A DNA stretch of 64,000 nt from Myxococcales bacterium (lineage in GTDB: Bacteria > Myxococcota_A > Polyangia > GCA-2747355): NCBI GenBank assembly GCA_020431405.1, contig JAGQIK010000496.1, positions 23,878-87,877 of the forward strand. The letters run 5' to 3'. The notes under the pieces were generated by a model. The model saw only the letters and a list, made by a program, of their open reading frames with translations. It made no database searches and had not been told where the DNA came from. The translations under genes were made by a program, and so were the position numbers. This document shows positions 54,458 to 62,375 of this stretch, piece after piece (position 1 is the stretch's first letter; each line of letters opens with the position of its first letter).

Positions 54458-54527
54458 GGCGCTGGTCCGGGGAATACTGTGGTGAGTTCGTGGCAGCACC
54501 AACACGAGAGCATCGTGCTGTGCTCGC

Positions 54528-54755
54528 CTATCCGTCGTCCTGCCGAACAAGAGCACCGAGCGGCTGCCCTAACGGTGCGATCAGCTCCAGCTGCTCGACG
54601 AGAAACGCGCGGGCCGGTCCGCCACCAGAAATCGGGCGCACGCGGATGACGCCGGGGCCGATCCGACCGGCTACCAGTCCACGGCCATTTGGCCAGCCGT
54701 ACGCGTCAGCGAGCGCCGGCGGCACGAGGACGATGATTGGCAGTCTCTTCAGCAC
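54528..54755 (-). CDS. Possible 75-aa protein
   Basis: From GTG 54755 the frame gives VLKRLPIIVLVPPALADAYG and continues in protein-like composition (GPGVIRVRPISGGGPARAFL, LELIAPLGQPLG) to TGA 54528. It is short and not in a clear operon. The longer frame upstream (to 55121) is Ser/Arg-rich and not convincing. Function unknown. Confidence 0.4.
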   Translation of the reverse strand: MLKRLPIIVLVPPALADAYGWPNGRGLVAGRIGPGVIRVRPISGGGPARAFLVEQLELIAPLGQPLGALVRQDDG

Positions 54756-55080
54756 GCGGCATGTTAGCGTCGACACCTCGTGCGAGCTGCTGCCCTGGTC
54801 GATGTTTGCTGCGACCGCCGATGTGTTCGCCGTCGGGGGAGTCCGCCGCGGCCCGCCGGAGTTCGCCAGGTCATCGTCGCGCGCGGCGAATCCGACAGGG
54901 GGATCTAACATCGCCGCCCGGCTCCAGCGCGACATCCGCGGGCTTGCAACGGCAGACTTGCCTGATCTTGAGCATGGCGGGCCGTCGACGTCTCTCCGGG
55001 CGCCCTGAGACGAGACCACGGCGAACGAGCAGCTGCAAGAGGTGCTCAGGGACGGTACCACCGCATGAAGGTGCAGGCGG
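54756..55080. other. Stretch without a convincing gene
   Basis: I find no supported reading frame, repeat or promoter here. It lies between the doubtful 75-aa gene and two frameshifted genes, in a part of the island that looks decayed. Confidence 0.4.
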
Positions 55081-55508
55081 ATGCCCAGCAGTAGGCGACG
55101 GCCACCCAAAAGGAAGCCCAAGCTCGCCGCGCTGCCGGGCGGCCAGCAGCGACCACCACCCCGTGCCCGCCTGCGGCGGGTCGCACGTGGCCAGGAAAGT
55201 CTAGCTGCCGGCGACCTTCATGGCCTCCTCGCCGGCCGCCTGCTCGATGCCGACGATCGTACTCGCGAGCTTGCTCAGCACAGGACCGCGTTGCTCGCCA
55301 TGATCACGGAAGGTGCCCGAACAAGCCCGGCGATCTGCTCGCCGCGTTGGACGCGATCGGAAGGATCGACAACTTGCAGCGTGCGAGCCTGTCGGAGCTT
55401 AGGAAACTCAGCGAGCTTTTGTGGCGAATGAGCGAAACACCACGGCCGAGGCTCAAGATCACTTCGTCGGACGCCGAGCGCGTTGTCATCGGCTCCCGGT
55501 CAAGTTAG
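55081..55508 (+). pseudogene. Frameshifted gene for a small basic helical protein
   Basis: From ATG 55081 the first frame reads a basic N-terminus (MPSSRRRPPKRKPK) and helical ESLAAGDLHGLLAGRLLDAD ... LLAMITEGA. Near 55315 the protein-like sequence moves to another frame: NKPGDLLAALDAIGRIDNLQ then LSELRKLSELLWRM, ending at TAG 55508. A one-base loss near position 55315 restores a single protein of about 142 residues. This could be a mutation, a sequencing error or, less likely, programmed frameshifting. The overall composition recalls small phage- or ICE-associated proteins, with no firm family. Confidence 0.55.
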
Positions 55509-55929
55509 GCGCCGTTGTTGTCGAAGACGTCCCGCGCCTCGCACTGGCGCAGATCAAAGATCTGCCGTCGTGGCCTGCGTATCAGCGCCAGCGCCGAGAG
55601 GTCAACGGCGAGGCGGTGATCGTGAAGCTCACGACGGACACCACAAGCATCGGCATCCCGTGGTGGCTGACATGCCCACGGTGCTCGTCACGCCGCCTGC
55701 ACCTGCATCTGCTTCATGGGCGGCTGGCTGCCGCCGCTGCCATGGTTTGATCTACTACAGGCAGCATCTGTCCGCTGGCTTTCGTGAGCGAGTCGCTCCT
55801 CCAGCGTTCATGCTGAGGCGGGCACTGACAACAGACTCACGCTACTCAGGGGTGGACAAGCCTGGCCACCGCGGAGGAACCTGCACGTCGTCTGATAGCG
55901 CGTTGAGAGCGTCGCGGATGTCGTTGTAG
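55421..55929 (+). pseudogene. Frameshifted zinc-knuckle protein of a mobile-element family
   Basis: The first frame from GTG 55421 contains LGAVVVEDVPRLALAQIKDL, SIGIPWWLTCPRCSSRRLHL, then loses its pattern. In another frame CRRCHGLIYYRQHLSAGF follows directly. CPRC with CRRCHGLIY is the two-half zinc knuckle of a protein family frequent in phages, plasmids and ICEs. A one-base loss near 55717-55730 would join them. The 5' part overlaps the preceding broken gene and the 3' part overlaps the convergent gene ending at 55842. The true start and end are uncertain. Confidence 0.5.
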
Positions 55930-56342
55930 TTCGCGTCGAGCTTCTTCTCGAAGAAGTCGTTGGCGAAGCCCAGCACGTAGGTCTCGCTCTCGTCAGTTTC
56001 TGGGTACCCCTGCCAGTGCTGGATTCGCGCGAAGCCGGAGTAGATTTCGTTCAGCTTGGAGATCATGAGCGGCTCCGGGCACATGCGGCAGAAGTCGGCA
56101 AACAGAGCGTCGCGAACGAGGAAGGCAAAGACACCGACAGAATACTTCCCCTGGTGCCCTGACTTCACGAGGTATGCGCAACGCTGCACGTTGGAATGAA
56201 CTTCGTACAGCAACGACGACGTGATGCGGCAATACAGGGCCTGAGCTTCCTTCGCCCCGAGCTTACCCGTTCGGCTCTGGTGGACCAGCTCAAGCGTTTT
56301 CAACGCGAGCCCTGAAAGTGCGACGATCTCACCTACAGGCAT
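55842..56342 (-). CDS. 166-aa protein downstream of an RHH regulator
   Basis: The ATG at 56342 has AAGGAAGGA upstream and gives 166 residues. It begins with a mildly hydrophobic helix (VGEIVALSGLALKTLELV) and continues as a mainly helical protein with scattered Cys and aromatic residues (FAFLVRDALFADFCRM). No family is recognised. It follows the RHH gene by 49 bp on the same strand, opposite the SNF2 gene. A toxin-antitoxin pair or an accessory of the SNF2 system are both possible. Confidence 0.68.
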   Translation of the reverse strand: MPVGEIVALSGLALKTLELVHQSRTGKLGAKEAQALYCRITSSLLYEVHSNVQRCAYLVKSGHQGKYSVGVFAFLVRDALFADFCRMCPEPLMISKLNEIYSGFARIQHWQGYPETDESETYVLGFANDFFEKKLDANYNDIRDALNALSDDVQVPPRWPGLSTPE

Positions 56343-56391
56343 TGTTCCTTCCTTTGCTGGGTCCGCGCTGGGCAACACAAGCTCGGGGAGA

Positions 56392-56874
56392 TCACGAGCG
56401 CTCCACTTCTTTCTCGATTCGCCTCCACGTGTCGCCAATACCCCTAATGAAGCCAAGTGCCCAGTCGTCGTGACTCAACGCATCTTCGTCGAGACGCTGG
56501 CCGTAGCGCTCAGCTGCATCGCGATCGACAATGCTGAAGACGTCCCGGAACGGCTCGCTCAACCGCATCGAGTCGCTGTGGTTCCAGAGCGCCACGAGTT
56601 TCTTGGTCGTGCTGTAGTCAGCTTCCTGTAGCAGATAGTTGCTGCCGTCCTCGTATCCGGCGCGTTTTGACTCATTGGTGACCTCACTGCGCTGAGCCCG
56701 CAGCCTCGTTATTGCTTGCTCCACAACAGAGTCCTCCTCCTCGATCCTCTCGAGTCGCAACACGTGCGCCTGTAGCGCTTGTGCGCAAACCTGGCTGATG
56801 TTGATTCGGTCCCGAACACGATCTACCGCGTCCGCGACGTCATCGGGCACGGTGATGTTGAGCCGCCTTGTCAT
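56392..56874 (-). CDS. Ribbon-helix-helix regulator with extra C-terminal domain
   Basis: The ATG at 56874 gives 160 residues. The N-terminus RRLNITVPDDVADAVDRV then INISQVCAQALQAHV is a typical RHH/CopG DNA-binding unit. A coiled-coil linker (LERIEEEDSVVEQAITRLRAQ) and a helical C-terminal domain of about 100 residues follow. It is the first gene of a two-gene unit and diverges from the SNF2 gene, so it probably binds the AT-rich region at 56890-56950 and may control both. Confidence 0.75.
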   Translation of the reverse strand: MTRRLNITVPDDVADAVDRVRDRINISQVCAQALQAHVLRLERIEEEDSVVEQAITRLRAQRSEVTNESKRAGYEDGSNYLLQEADYSTTKKLVALWNHSDSMRLSEPFRDVFSIVDRDAAERYGQRLDEDALSHDDWALGFIRGIGDTWRRIEKEVERS

Positions 56875-56889
56875 GGATATGACGATGAC

Positions 56890-56950
56890 GCGCATAGTAC
56901 AGATTATCAATGCGCACTACGTATAGTAACGTATTTACATCAGATTATCC
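56890..56950. promoter_or_regulatory. AT-rich divergent promoter/operator region
   Basis: The stretch containing ACTACGTATAGTAACGTATT is markedly AT-rich for this genome and has overlapping TACGTA/AACGTA half-sites, suited to an RHH repressor. It lies between the RHH gene and the SNF2 gene. Exact promoter boxes could not be assigned. Confidence 0.35.
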
Positions 56951-57041
56951 GTCGGCAGACCTGACGAAACGCTCCTGGCCCGATCTTCTTCGCGATGAGA
57001 AGATGAGTTCCCGCATGGCCAGCGGGATGAGGGACTGAAGG

Positions 57042-60000
57042 ATGAGCAAGCAGGGTCGCGTGCGGCTAGCAAACGACCCGACGCGGGTTGGCGTCCTCAC
57101 TGGCCGAGAGCAGTCTCGACGGAGGCGTCGCTTGCTGCAGGTGCAGTTCGCGGACGGTGTGCGGTGGGTCCCCGAAAGCCAGCTTGAGAAGATCGAGAAC
57201 CAGCGTCTGTCGCCACTCGACATGCTTGAGGCGAAGAAGCTGGGACGCCCGGTCGATCTTCGACGCACGCTTACGCATGTGAAGCTCTCGGGGCGGCTTG
57301 CCGACGTCATCTACAGCATGGAGGCGACTAACACCGACTTCTATGCGTACCAGTTCAAGCCCGTCGTTAAGGTCCTGGAGTCGCCTTCGAACGCGATCCT
57401 GATCGCCGATGAGGTTGGCCTCGGGAAGACCATCGAAGCAGGCCTTATCTGGACCGAGCTCAGAAGCCGCTTCGACATGCGTCGACTTCTTGTCCTTTGT
57501 CCAGCTGCGCTCCGAGAGAAATGGCGGCGCGAGCTTGCGACGAAGATTGGCGTCGCCGCGCAGATCTGCGATGCCGGAGAAACACTCAGCCTCCTGCGGG
57601 ACGACGACTCTCAGTCGCGAGGCTTCGCCATCGTCGGGAGCATCCAAGGCCTGCGACCACCGCGCGACTGGGACGACGAGGTCGCCACGCGAAAGTCCGC
57701 CCAGCTTGCTCGGTTTCTCCAATCCATGGAGAACGAAGAGCGACTGGTTGATCTCTTGGTGATCGACGAAGCGCATCACCTCCGCAATCCAGAGACGCGA
57801 ACCAACGAGCTTGGCCATCTGTGCAAAGCAGTCGCGGAGTACTGCGTCTTTCTTACCGCCACCCCCATTCACAACCGCAACGAGGATCTCTTCTCGCTCC
57901 TCCAGTTGCTCGATCCCGACACCTTTACGCGCCCGGAGGTCTTTGGGCAGATTCTGGAAGCGAATGCTCCGCTTGTCCGAGCTCGAGACTTAGTCCTCAG
58001 CGGCACGCCCAGCGCCGCTGAACTGCAGGCGCTTCTCCAGCAAGCCCGCAGTCACGACCTTCTACGAACAAACCGCCAGCTCTCAATGATCCATGAGCAG
58101 GACATAGTGCCTGAGCGACTGGAGCAACGCGAAGTTCGGAGCCGCCTGGCCTATCGGCTCGAAACTGTGAACCTCCTAGCCCACGTAGTCACGCGAACGC
58201 GGAAGAGGGACGTGAAGGAATGGCGGGTAGTTCGGGACCCCATCCCAGAATTCGTCGAGCTCAAGCCCGTCGAGCAGAGTTTCTACGACTTAGTCACAAA
58301 TGTCGTCGTGACATACGCTCTGCGGAGTCTCGCCAGTGAACGCTTTCTGCTGGCTCAGCCGCAGCGCCAAATGGCAAGCAGCATGGCGGCTTCTCTACGA
58401 TCCTGGCAAAGGAAACTGGTTGAGCTTGAGGAGGCTGAGGAAACGGGCGAAGTCGTTGACGACGACCGACGCAAAACCCTCGGCCCTCTCGTAACCGAAA
58501 TCGTGCTTCGGTCCCGCGACTACGTTGACCTGGACGACCTCATCAAGGTCGATACGAAGTACGATCGGCTGCGCAGCATCGTCACCAGGTTTCTTCGAGA
58601 TCACGCGACGGAAAAGGTTGTCGTCTTCTCGGGCTTCCGCGCCACTCTCGCTTATCTCGCCGAACGCCTCGAGGCAGATGGCGTCAGCTGCATCCAGCTC
58701 AAAGGGGGACAGCGCGAAACAAAGGATGAGACGATCTCTCGGTTTCGGGACCCAGCTGGGCCAAGCGTTCTACTGTCCTCTGAGGTTGGCGGCGAGGGTG
58801 TTGACCTGCAGTTCTCGCGCGTATTGATTAACTACGATCTTCCGTGGAATCCCATGCGGCTCGAGCAGCGCATTGGCCGAATCGATCGGCTTGGCCAAGT
58901 CGCAGACAAGGTCCTGATCTGGAATGTTCTGTACGCAGAAACGATCGATGCGCGGATCTACCAACGCCTGTACGAGAAGCTCGACCTGTGCCGCACTACC
59001 TTGGGCGATTTTGAGGCTATTCTTGGTGATGCGATCCGCAAGCTCGAGATCGACCTACTGTCCGGGCGCCTGTCGCCGGAGCAGCAGGAGCAGCGGATAG
59101 ACCAGACGGCGCAGGCGCTGGAGAACCTCCGTCATGAGGAGCAGCGTCTCGAGCAAGATGCGGCGGGTCTAATCGCCTATGGCGACTACATCCTCAATCA
59201 GGTGCAAGCCGCACGGGAGCTCAACCGCTGGATTAGCGGCGAGGACCTCCGACGCTACGTCTTCGACTACCTTCGACTGCACTACCCCGGGTGTGACCTC
59301 CGACAGGCTGATCCTGACTCGCCTACCTTCGATGTCGATCTGTCGAGCAACGCGAAGTTTGACCTGGTCGAGTTCATGCGCTCGCGTCGACTGCCATTTA
59401 CGACACGCCTGACATCGACGTCGCCACGGCCCATTCAGTGCCGCTTCGAAAACCGCGTGGTAGGACCCATTCGCGCATCGGACGAGGTGATATCGCAGTT
59501 TCATCCCCTCGTTCGAATGATCAGCAGCCGGATTAACGAGATGGACGAGCAACTCACGCCCGCTGTCTCTTTGGAGCTCGACAGCGCCGATGTGGATGGA
59601 ACACAGATTGAACCCGGTACCTATGCTTTGGCCGCCGCGCTATGGTCGTTTCGCGCCCTGCAGGACACAGAAAAGCTCGCCTACGCGGCTACGCGCCTTC
59701 CGGGTCCTGCTGAGCTGCTGACTTCCGAGGATGCCGAACGACTGGCGGCCGCCGCTGTAGCAGGGGGACGAGACTGGCTTGAGGCTCGAAACGTCGTCGA
59801 CCTGGCGGGTGCCTACGCCGTCGCCAACGATGTACTCCTGGGCTCCTTGGATGAAGAGTACGAGCAGTTCACGCAGGAACTGCGGGCGCGAAACGAAGAC
59901 CGAGCTGACATTCAGCTACGCACACTGCAGCAGCACCTGCAGAAGCAAACTAAAAAGCTAGAGGCGATTCTGGCCAGGCAAAGAGCAAAGGGACAAAGGG

Positions 60001-60134
60001 TCGTCCGGGCGACTGAGGGTCGGATTCAAGCCCTTCGGAATCGCGTTGAGCAACAACGCTTGAGGATCGAGAGCCGAAGAGATGTCCGCTCCGAGGCCCG
60101 AGAAATCGCCATCGCAATCATCCACATCAGCTAG
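57042..60134 (+). CDS. RapA/SNF2-type DNA-dependent ATPase
   Basis: This is a 1030-residue protein with a full SF2 core: Walker A ADEVGLGKT (122-130), DEAH box at 242-245 (VIDEAHHLRNP), motif III LTATPIHN, and motifs V-VI SSEVGGEGVDLQF and MRLEQRIGRIDRLGQ. The N-terminal 60 residues are a small beta-barrel-like segment (VQFADGVRWVPESQL), as in RapA. The C-terminal 350 residues are helical, ending in a long coiled coil. Such ATPases recur in anti-phage loci (for example DISARM DrmD). Here it pairs with an Hsp70-like gene 18 bp downstream. Defence function is inferred. Confidence 0.87.
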   Translation: MSKQGRVRLANDPTRVGVLTGREQSRRRRRLLQVQFADGVRWVPESQLEKIENQRLSPLDMLEAKKLGRPVDLRRTLTHVKLSGRLADVIYSMEATNTDFYAYQFKPVVKVLESPSNAILIADEVGLGKTIEAGLIWTELRSRFDMRRLLVLCPAALREKWRRELATKIGVAAQICDAGETLSLLRDDDSQSRGFAIVGSIQGLRPPRDWDDEVATRKSAQLARFLQSMENEERLVDLLVIDEAHHLRNPETRTNELGHLCKAVAEYCVFLTATPIHNRNEDLFSLLQLLDPDTFTRPEVFGQILEANAPLVRARDLVLSGTPSAAELQALLQQARSHDLLRTNRQLSMIHEQDIVPERLEQREVRSRLAYRLETVNLLAHVVTRTRKRDVKEWRVVRDPIPEFVELKPVEQSFYDLVTNVVVTYALRSLASERFLLAQPQRQMASSMAASLRSWQRKLVELEEAEETGEVVDDDRRKTLGPLVTEIVLRSRDYVDLDDLIKVDTKYDRLRSIVTRFLRDHATEKVVVFSGFRATLAYLAERLEADGVSCIQLKGGQRETKDETISRFRDPAGPSVLLSSEVGGEGVDLQFSRVLINYDLPWNPMRLEQRIGRIDRLGQVADKVLIWNVLYAETIDARIYQRLYEKLDLCRTTLGDFEAILGDAIRKLEIDLLSGRLSPEQQEQRIDQTAQALENLRHEEQRLEQDAAGLIAYGDYILNQVQAARELNRWISGEDLRRYVFDYLRLHYPGCDLRQADPDSPTFDVDLSSNAKFDLVEFMRSRRLPFTTRLTSTSPRPIQCRFENRVVGPIRASDEVISQFHPLVRMISSRINEMDEQLTPAVSLELDSADVDGTQIEPGTYALAAALWSFRALQDTEKLAYAATRLPGPAELLTSEDAERLAAAAVAGGRDWLEARNVVDLAGAYAVANDVLLGSLDEEYEQFTQELRARNEDRADIQLRTLQQHLQKQTKKLEAILARQRAKGQRVVRATEGRIQALRNRVEQQRLRIESRRDVRSEAREIAIAIIHIS

Positions 60135-60142
60135 GAAAACAA

Positions 60143-60151
60143 GGGGGGGGG
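60143..60151 (+). promoter_or_regulatory. Run of nine G bases as ribosome site of the Hsp70-like gene
   Basis: Nine consecutive G bases lie one base before the ATG at 60153 and act as, or overlap, its Shine-Dalgarno sequence. The tract follows the SNF2 stop at 60134. Homopolymers of this length can slip, which would alter spacing and expression. Confidence 0.5.
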
Positions 60152-60152
60152 T

Positions 60153-61517
60153 ATGTTTGACGAGCACGTGCTGCAGTACGCAGAAGGTGGTGAGAGTGGT
60201 GAGTGCGAACTGGTTGTTGGTCTTGACTTCGGTACCTCTGCGTCGAAGGTCGTCGTTCAAGCACCTGATTTGCTCGGAGGTCAAGCCTTCGCGGTGGATT
60301 TCGGCGAAGCGGCTCATTCGTCCATGCCGTACCTGCTGCCGACGCGGCTATGGGTTTCGCCCGACGGGACGTGTTCTCTCGTGCCGCGCGACGGGGCGCA
60401 GCTAGTTAACGACATCAAGCTTGAGCTATTCGCGTCGGAATACCATCTCTATAGCACTCGTGGACCCATCGGGCGGAACCTGAATCCAGAGGCGGCGGCC
60501 GTCGCCTATCTTGCGCTTCTACTACGGTACGCACGCGGCTGGTTCCTCAAGAGCAAGCGCGATGTCATTGGCCACTTTCAGAAGCTCGTCTGGAGCATGA
60601 ACCTCGGCGTGCCCTCGCCTTGCGTCGAGGACAACGAGGAGAATCGTCGCTTCCGTCGCGTTGGAAAGGCTGCGTGGATGTTGTCGGTGATGGAGGGAGG
60701 AGACGTCACGATAGGAACGGCGCAAGACGAGCTGCGCCATATCATTGAAGCTCCAGAGTACTGGGAACGTGACGATGATGGTACGACTTGTGACTTCGAG
60801 ATCATTCCGGAGATCGCTGCCGGCGCCGCTGGATATGCCCTATCCGTTTTGCGTCGGGAAGGTATTCACCTAATGATCGACGTGGGTGCCTCCACCGTCG
60901 ACGTCTGCAGCTTCGTATTGCACGAGCGCGAGGGCACCGATCGATATGACCTTCTGACAGCCGATGTCCAGCAACTTGGCACGATTCGGCTGCACCACGA
61001 ACGCATTCTTGCGATTCAGCGCGTGCATGAGGCGCAGGCGCAGAGCCTGCGGGACGAACATGATCCGCTCGCTCCGATGAGCACGGTGGTGGACTCGTAC
61101 CTCCCGCCGCGCGACAAGGTGGTCGAAGAAGTGAATTCCGCCGAAGCGGCGCTCCAGCGACGGTGTCGTCTAATGCTCCGCCGCGTGATTCGCGATCTGC
61201 GGACCCGAAGGGCACCTGCTGATCCCACATGGCAGGGGGCTCGCCGTCTCCCAATACTGCTCATTGGCGGAGGGACCAGACTGGAGTTCTTCGCTGACCT
61301 CGGACGCTGGGGCGACGGGACGAGAGTTGTGCCTGTTCCAGTGCCGCAGAATCTTGGTAGCGAGGTGACAGACTTCGATCGGCTCGCTGTAGCGTGGGGC
61401 TTGAGTCACCGTGCCCTCGACGTCGGTGAGATCACTCCGGCCGACCAAATTGAAGACGCGGAGCCGCTAGCGAAGCGGCACTGGGAGGATGCCTACGTGA
61501 GCAAGGATCAGGTCTGA
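60153..61517 (+). CDS. Hsp70/actin-fold ATPase-like protein paired with SNF2 ATPase
   Basis: This is a 454-residue protein with the three ATP-binding hallmarks of the Hsp70/actin superfamily: phosphate 1 VVGLDFGTSASKVVV near residue 22, phosphate 2 MIDVGASTVDVCSF near residue 258 and adenosine motif ILLIGGGTRLEFF near residue 366. It lacks an Hsp70 substrate-binding domain, so it is not DnaK. It is co-directional with the SNF2 gene (18-bp gap). Similar ATPases are known from some conflict and signalling systems, so a sensing or assembly role in a defence complex is plausible but unproven. Confidence 0.83.
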   Translation: MFDEHVLQYAEGGESGECELVVGLDFGTSASKVVVQAPDLLGGQAFAVDFGEAAHSSMPYLLPTRLWVSPDGTCSLVPRDGAQLVNDIKLELFASEYHLYSTRGPIGRNLNPEAAAVAYLALLLRYARGWFLKSKRDVIGHFQKLVWSMNLGVPSPCVEDNEENRRFRRVGKAAWMLSVMEGGDVTIGTAQDELRHIIEAPEYWERDDDGTTCDFEIIPEIAAGAAGYALSVLRREGIHLMIDVGASTVDVCSFVLHEREGTDRYDLLTADVQQLGTIRLHHERILAIQRVHEAQAQSLRDEHDPLAPMSTVVDSYLPPRDKVVEEVNSAEAALQRRCRLMLRRVIRDLRTRRAPADPTWQGARRLPILLIGGGTRLEFFADLGRWGDGTRVVPVPVPQNLGSEVTDFDRLAVAWGLSHRALDVGEITPADQIEDAEPLAKRHWEDAYVSKDQV

Positions 61518-61518
61518 T

Positions 61519-61687
61519 CGAAGACGGACATGGTTCATCCTCCACGGCCAGTTTGATCAGTATCCGCGCCAACTTGTTCATACCCCCCCTGGAAATATCT
61601 TCAGTTTTTGAGACCATCGGTCGCATCGGCTCCTCGGCGGCACTAATAGGGCACGGTGGGGTGGGAGCCACCGCACGGCCGTCCTGA
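61519..61687 (+). other. Open frame between Hsp70-like gene and IS remnant, possible 5' relic of a third gene
   Basis: One frame reads RRTWFILHGQFDQYPRQLVH then ISSVFETIGRIGSSAALIGHG and stops at TGA 61687, next to the IS end. It looks protein-like but has no ATG, GTG or TTG start within it. It could be the start region of the gene whose 3' part lies beyond the IS, or chance. Confidence 0.3.
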
Positions 61688-61695
61688 CCTGGACT

Positions 61696-62375
61696 TGACC
61701 CGCTTTGGTGGACAGGTTGTTTACGCCGCCAGCTGCTGCTGACGGAAGGTCATCTCATACTGCAAAAGGGCTGATGCTCCGATCGTGGAGTGGCGCCGCC
61801 TGCTGTTGTAGAAGCGCTCGATGTAGTCGGCAATGGCTTCGTTGGCGTGAGCTCTGGTGGGCCACGGGCGCCTGAAGATCAGCTCTGACTTGATGGTCTT
61901 GAAGAAGCTCTCGACGACGGCGTTGTCCCAGCAGTTGCCTTTGCGGCTCATGCTGCAGGCTATGCCGTGCGCCTCAAGCAGGTCCTGATAGTCGTTGCTG
62001 GCGTACTGGCTGCCACGGTCGGAATGGTGGATGACGCCGTGGACGTCGCCTCGCAGAGCCAGCGCCATCTTCAGCGCATCAGTCGCGAGCTCGGTGCGCA
62101 TGTGGTCGGCGGCGGCCCAGCCGATCACGCGCCTTGAGAAGAGGTCGATCACTACGGCCAGGTACATCCAGCCCGCCCACGTGCGCACATACGTGATGTC
62201 GGCCGCCCAGATCTGGTTGGGCGCGGCGACGGTGAACTTGCGGTCGGCGACAGGCAGATCGTGGGCGGAGTCGGTCGTACGTCGAAACCGCTTGGGCAGC
62301 TCGCCCGTCAGATCTTGCTCTCGCATCAAGCCAGCAACACGCTTGCGACCAACGCGCTCACCACGAGCACGAATC
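61696..62375 (-). mobile_element. Truncated IS3-family insertion sequence
   Basis: The outer end at 61696 reads TGACCCGCTTTGGTGGACAG, like an IS3-family terminal repeat. The element contains the 3' part of a transposase gene in the minus direction and lacks orfA, the start of orfB and the other end. The inner boundary is approximate; from about 62376 the sequence belongs to a helicase gene on the other strand. No target duplication can be read because one end is missing. Confidence 0.75.
61721..62375 (-). pseudogene. IS3-family transposase orfB, 5'-truncated
   Basis: The frame ends at TAA 61721. It retains RARGERVGRKRVAGLMREQD (HTH_21-type end), the rve integrase core with the DDE triad (WAADITYVRTWAG, HSDRGSQYASND, AVVESFFKTIKSE) and the C-terminal YNSRRRHSTIGASALLQYE. 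The frame continues 3' to 5' beyond about 62375 only by reading antisense of the helicase remnant, so the first part of the protein is lost. It cannot transpose itself without another copy. Confidence 0.85.

Noticed and set aside
61995..62370. 5' half of a 502-codon plus-strand frame crossing the IS junction
   Set aside because: Before about 62375 this frame is antisense to the transposase; only the part after the junction is helicase sequence.
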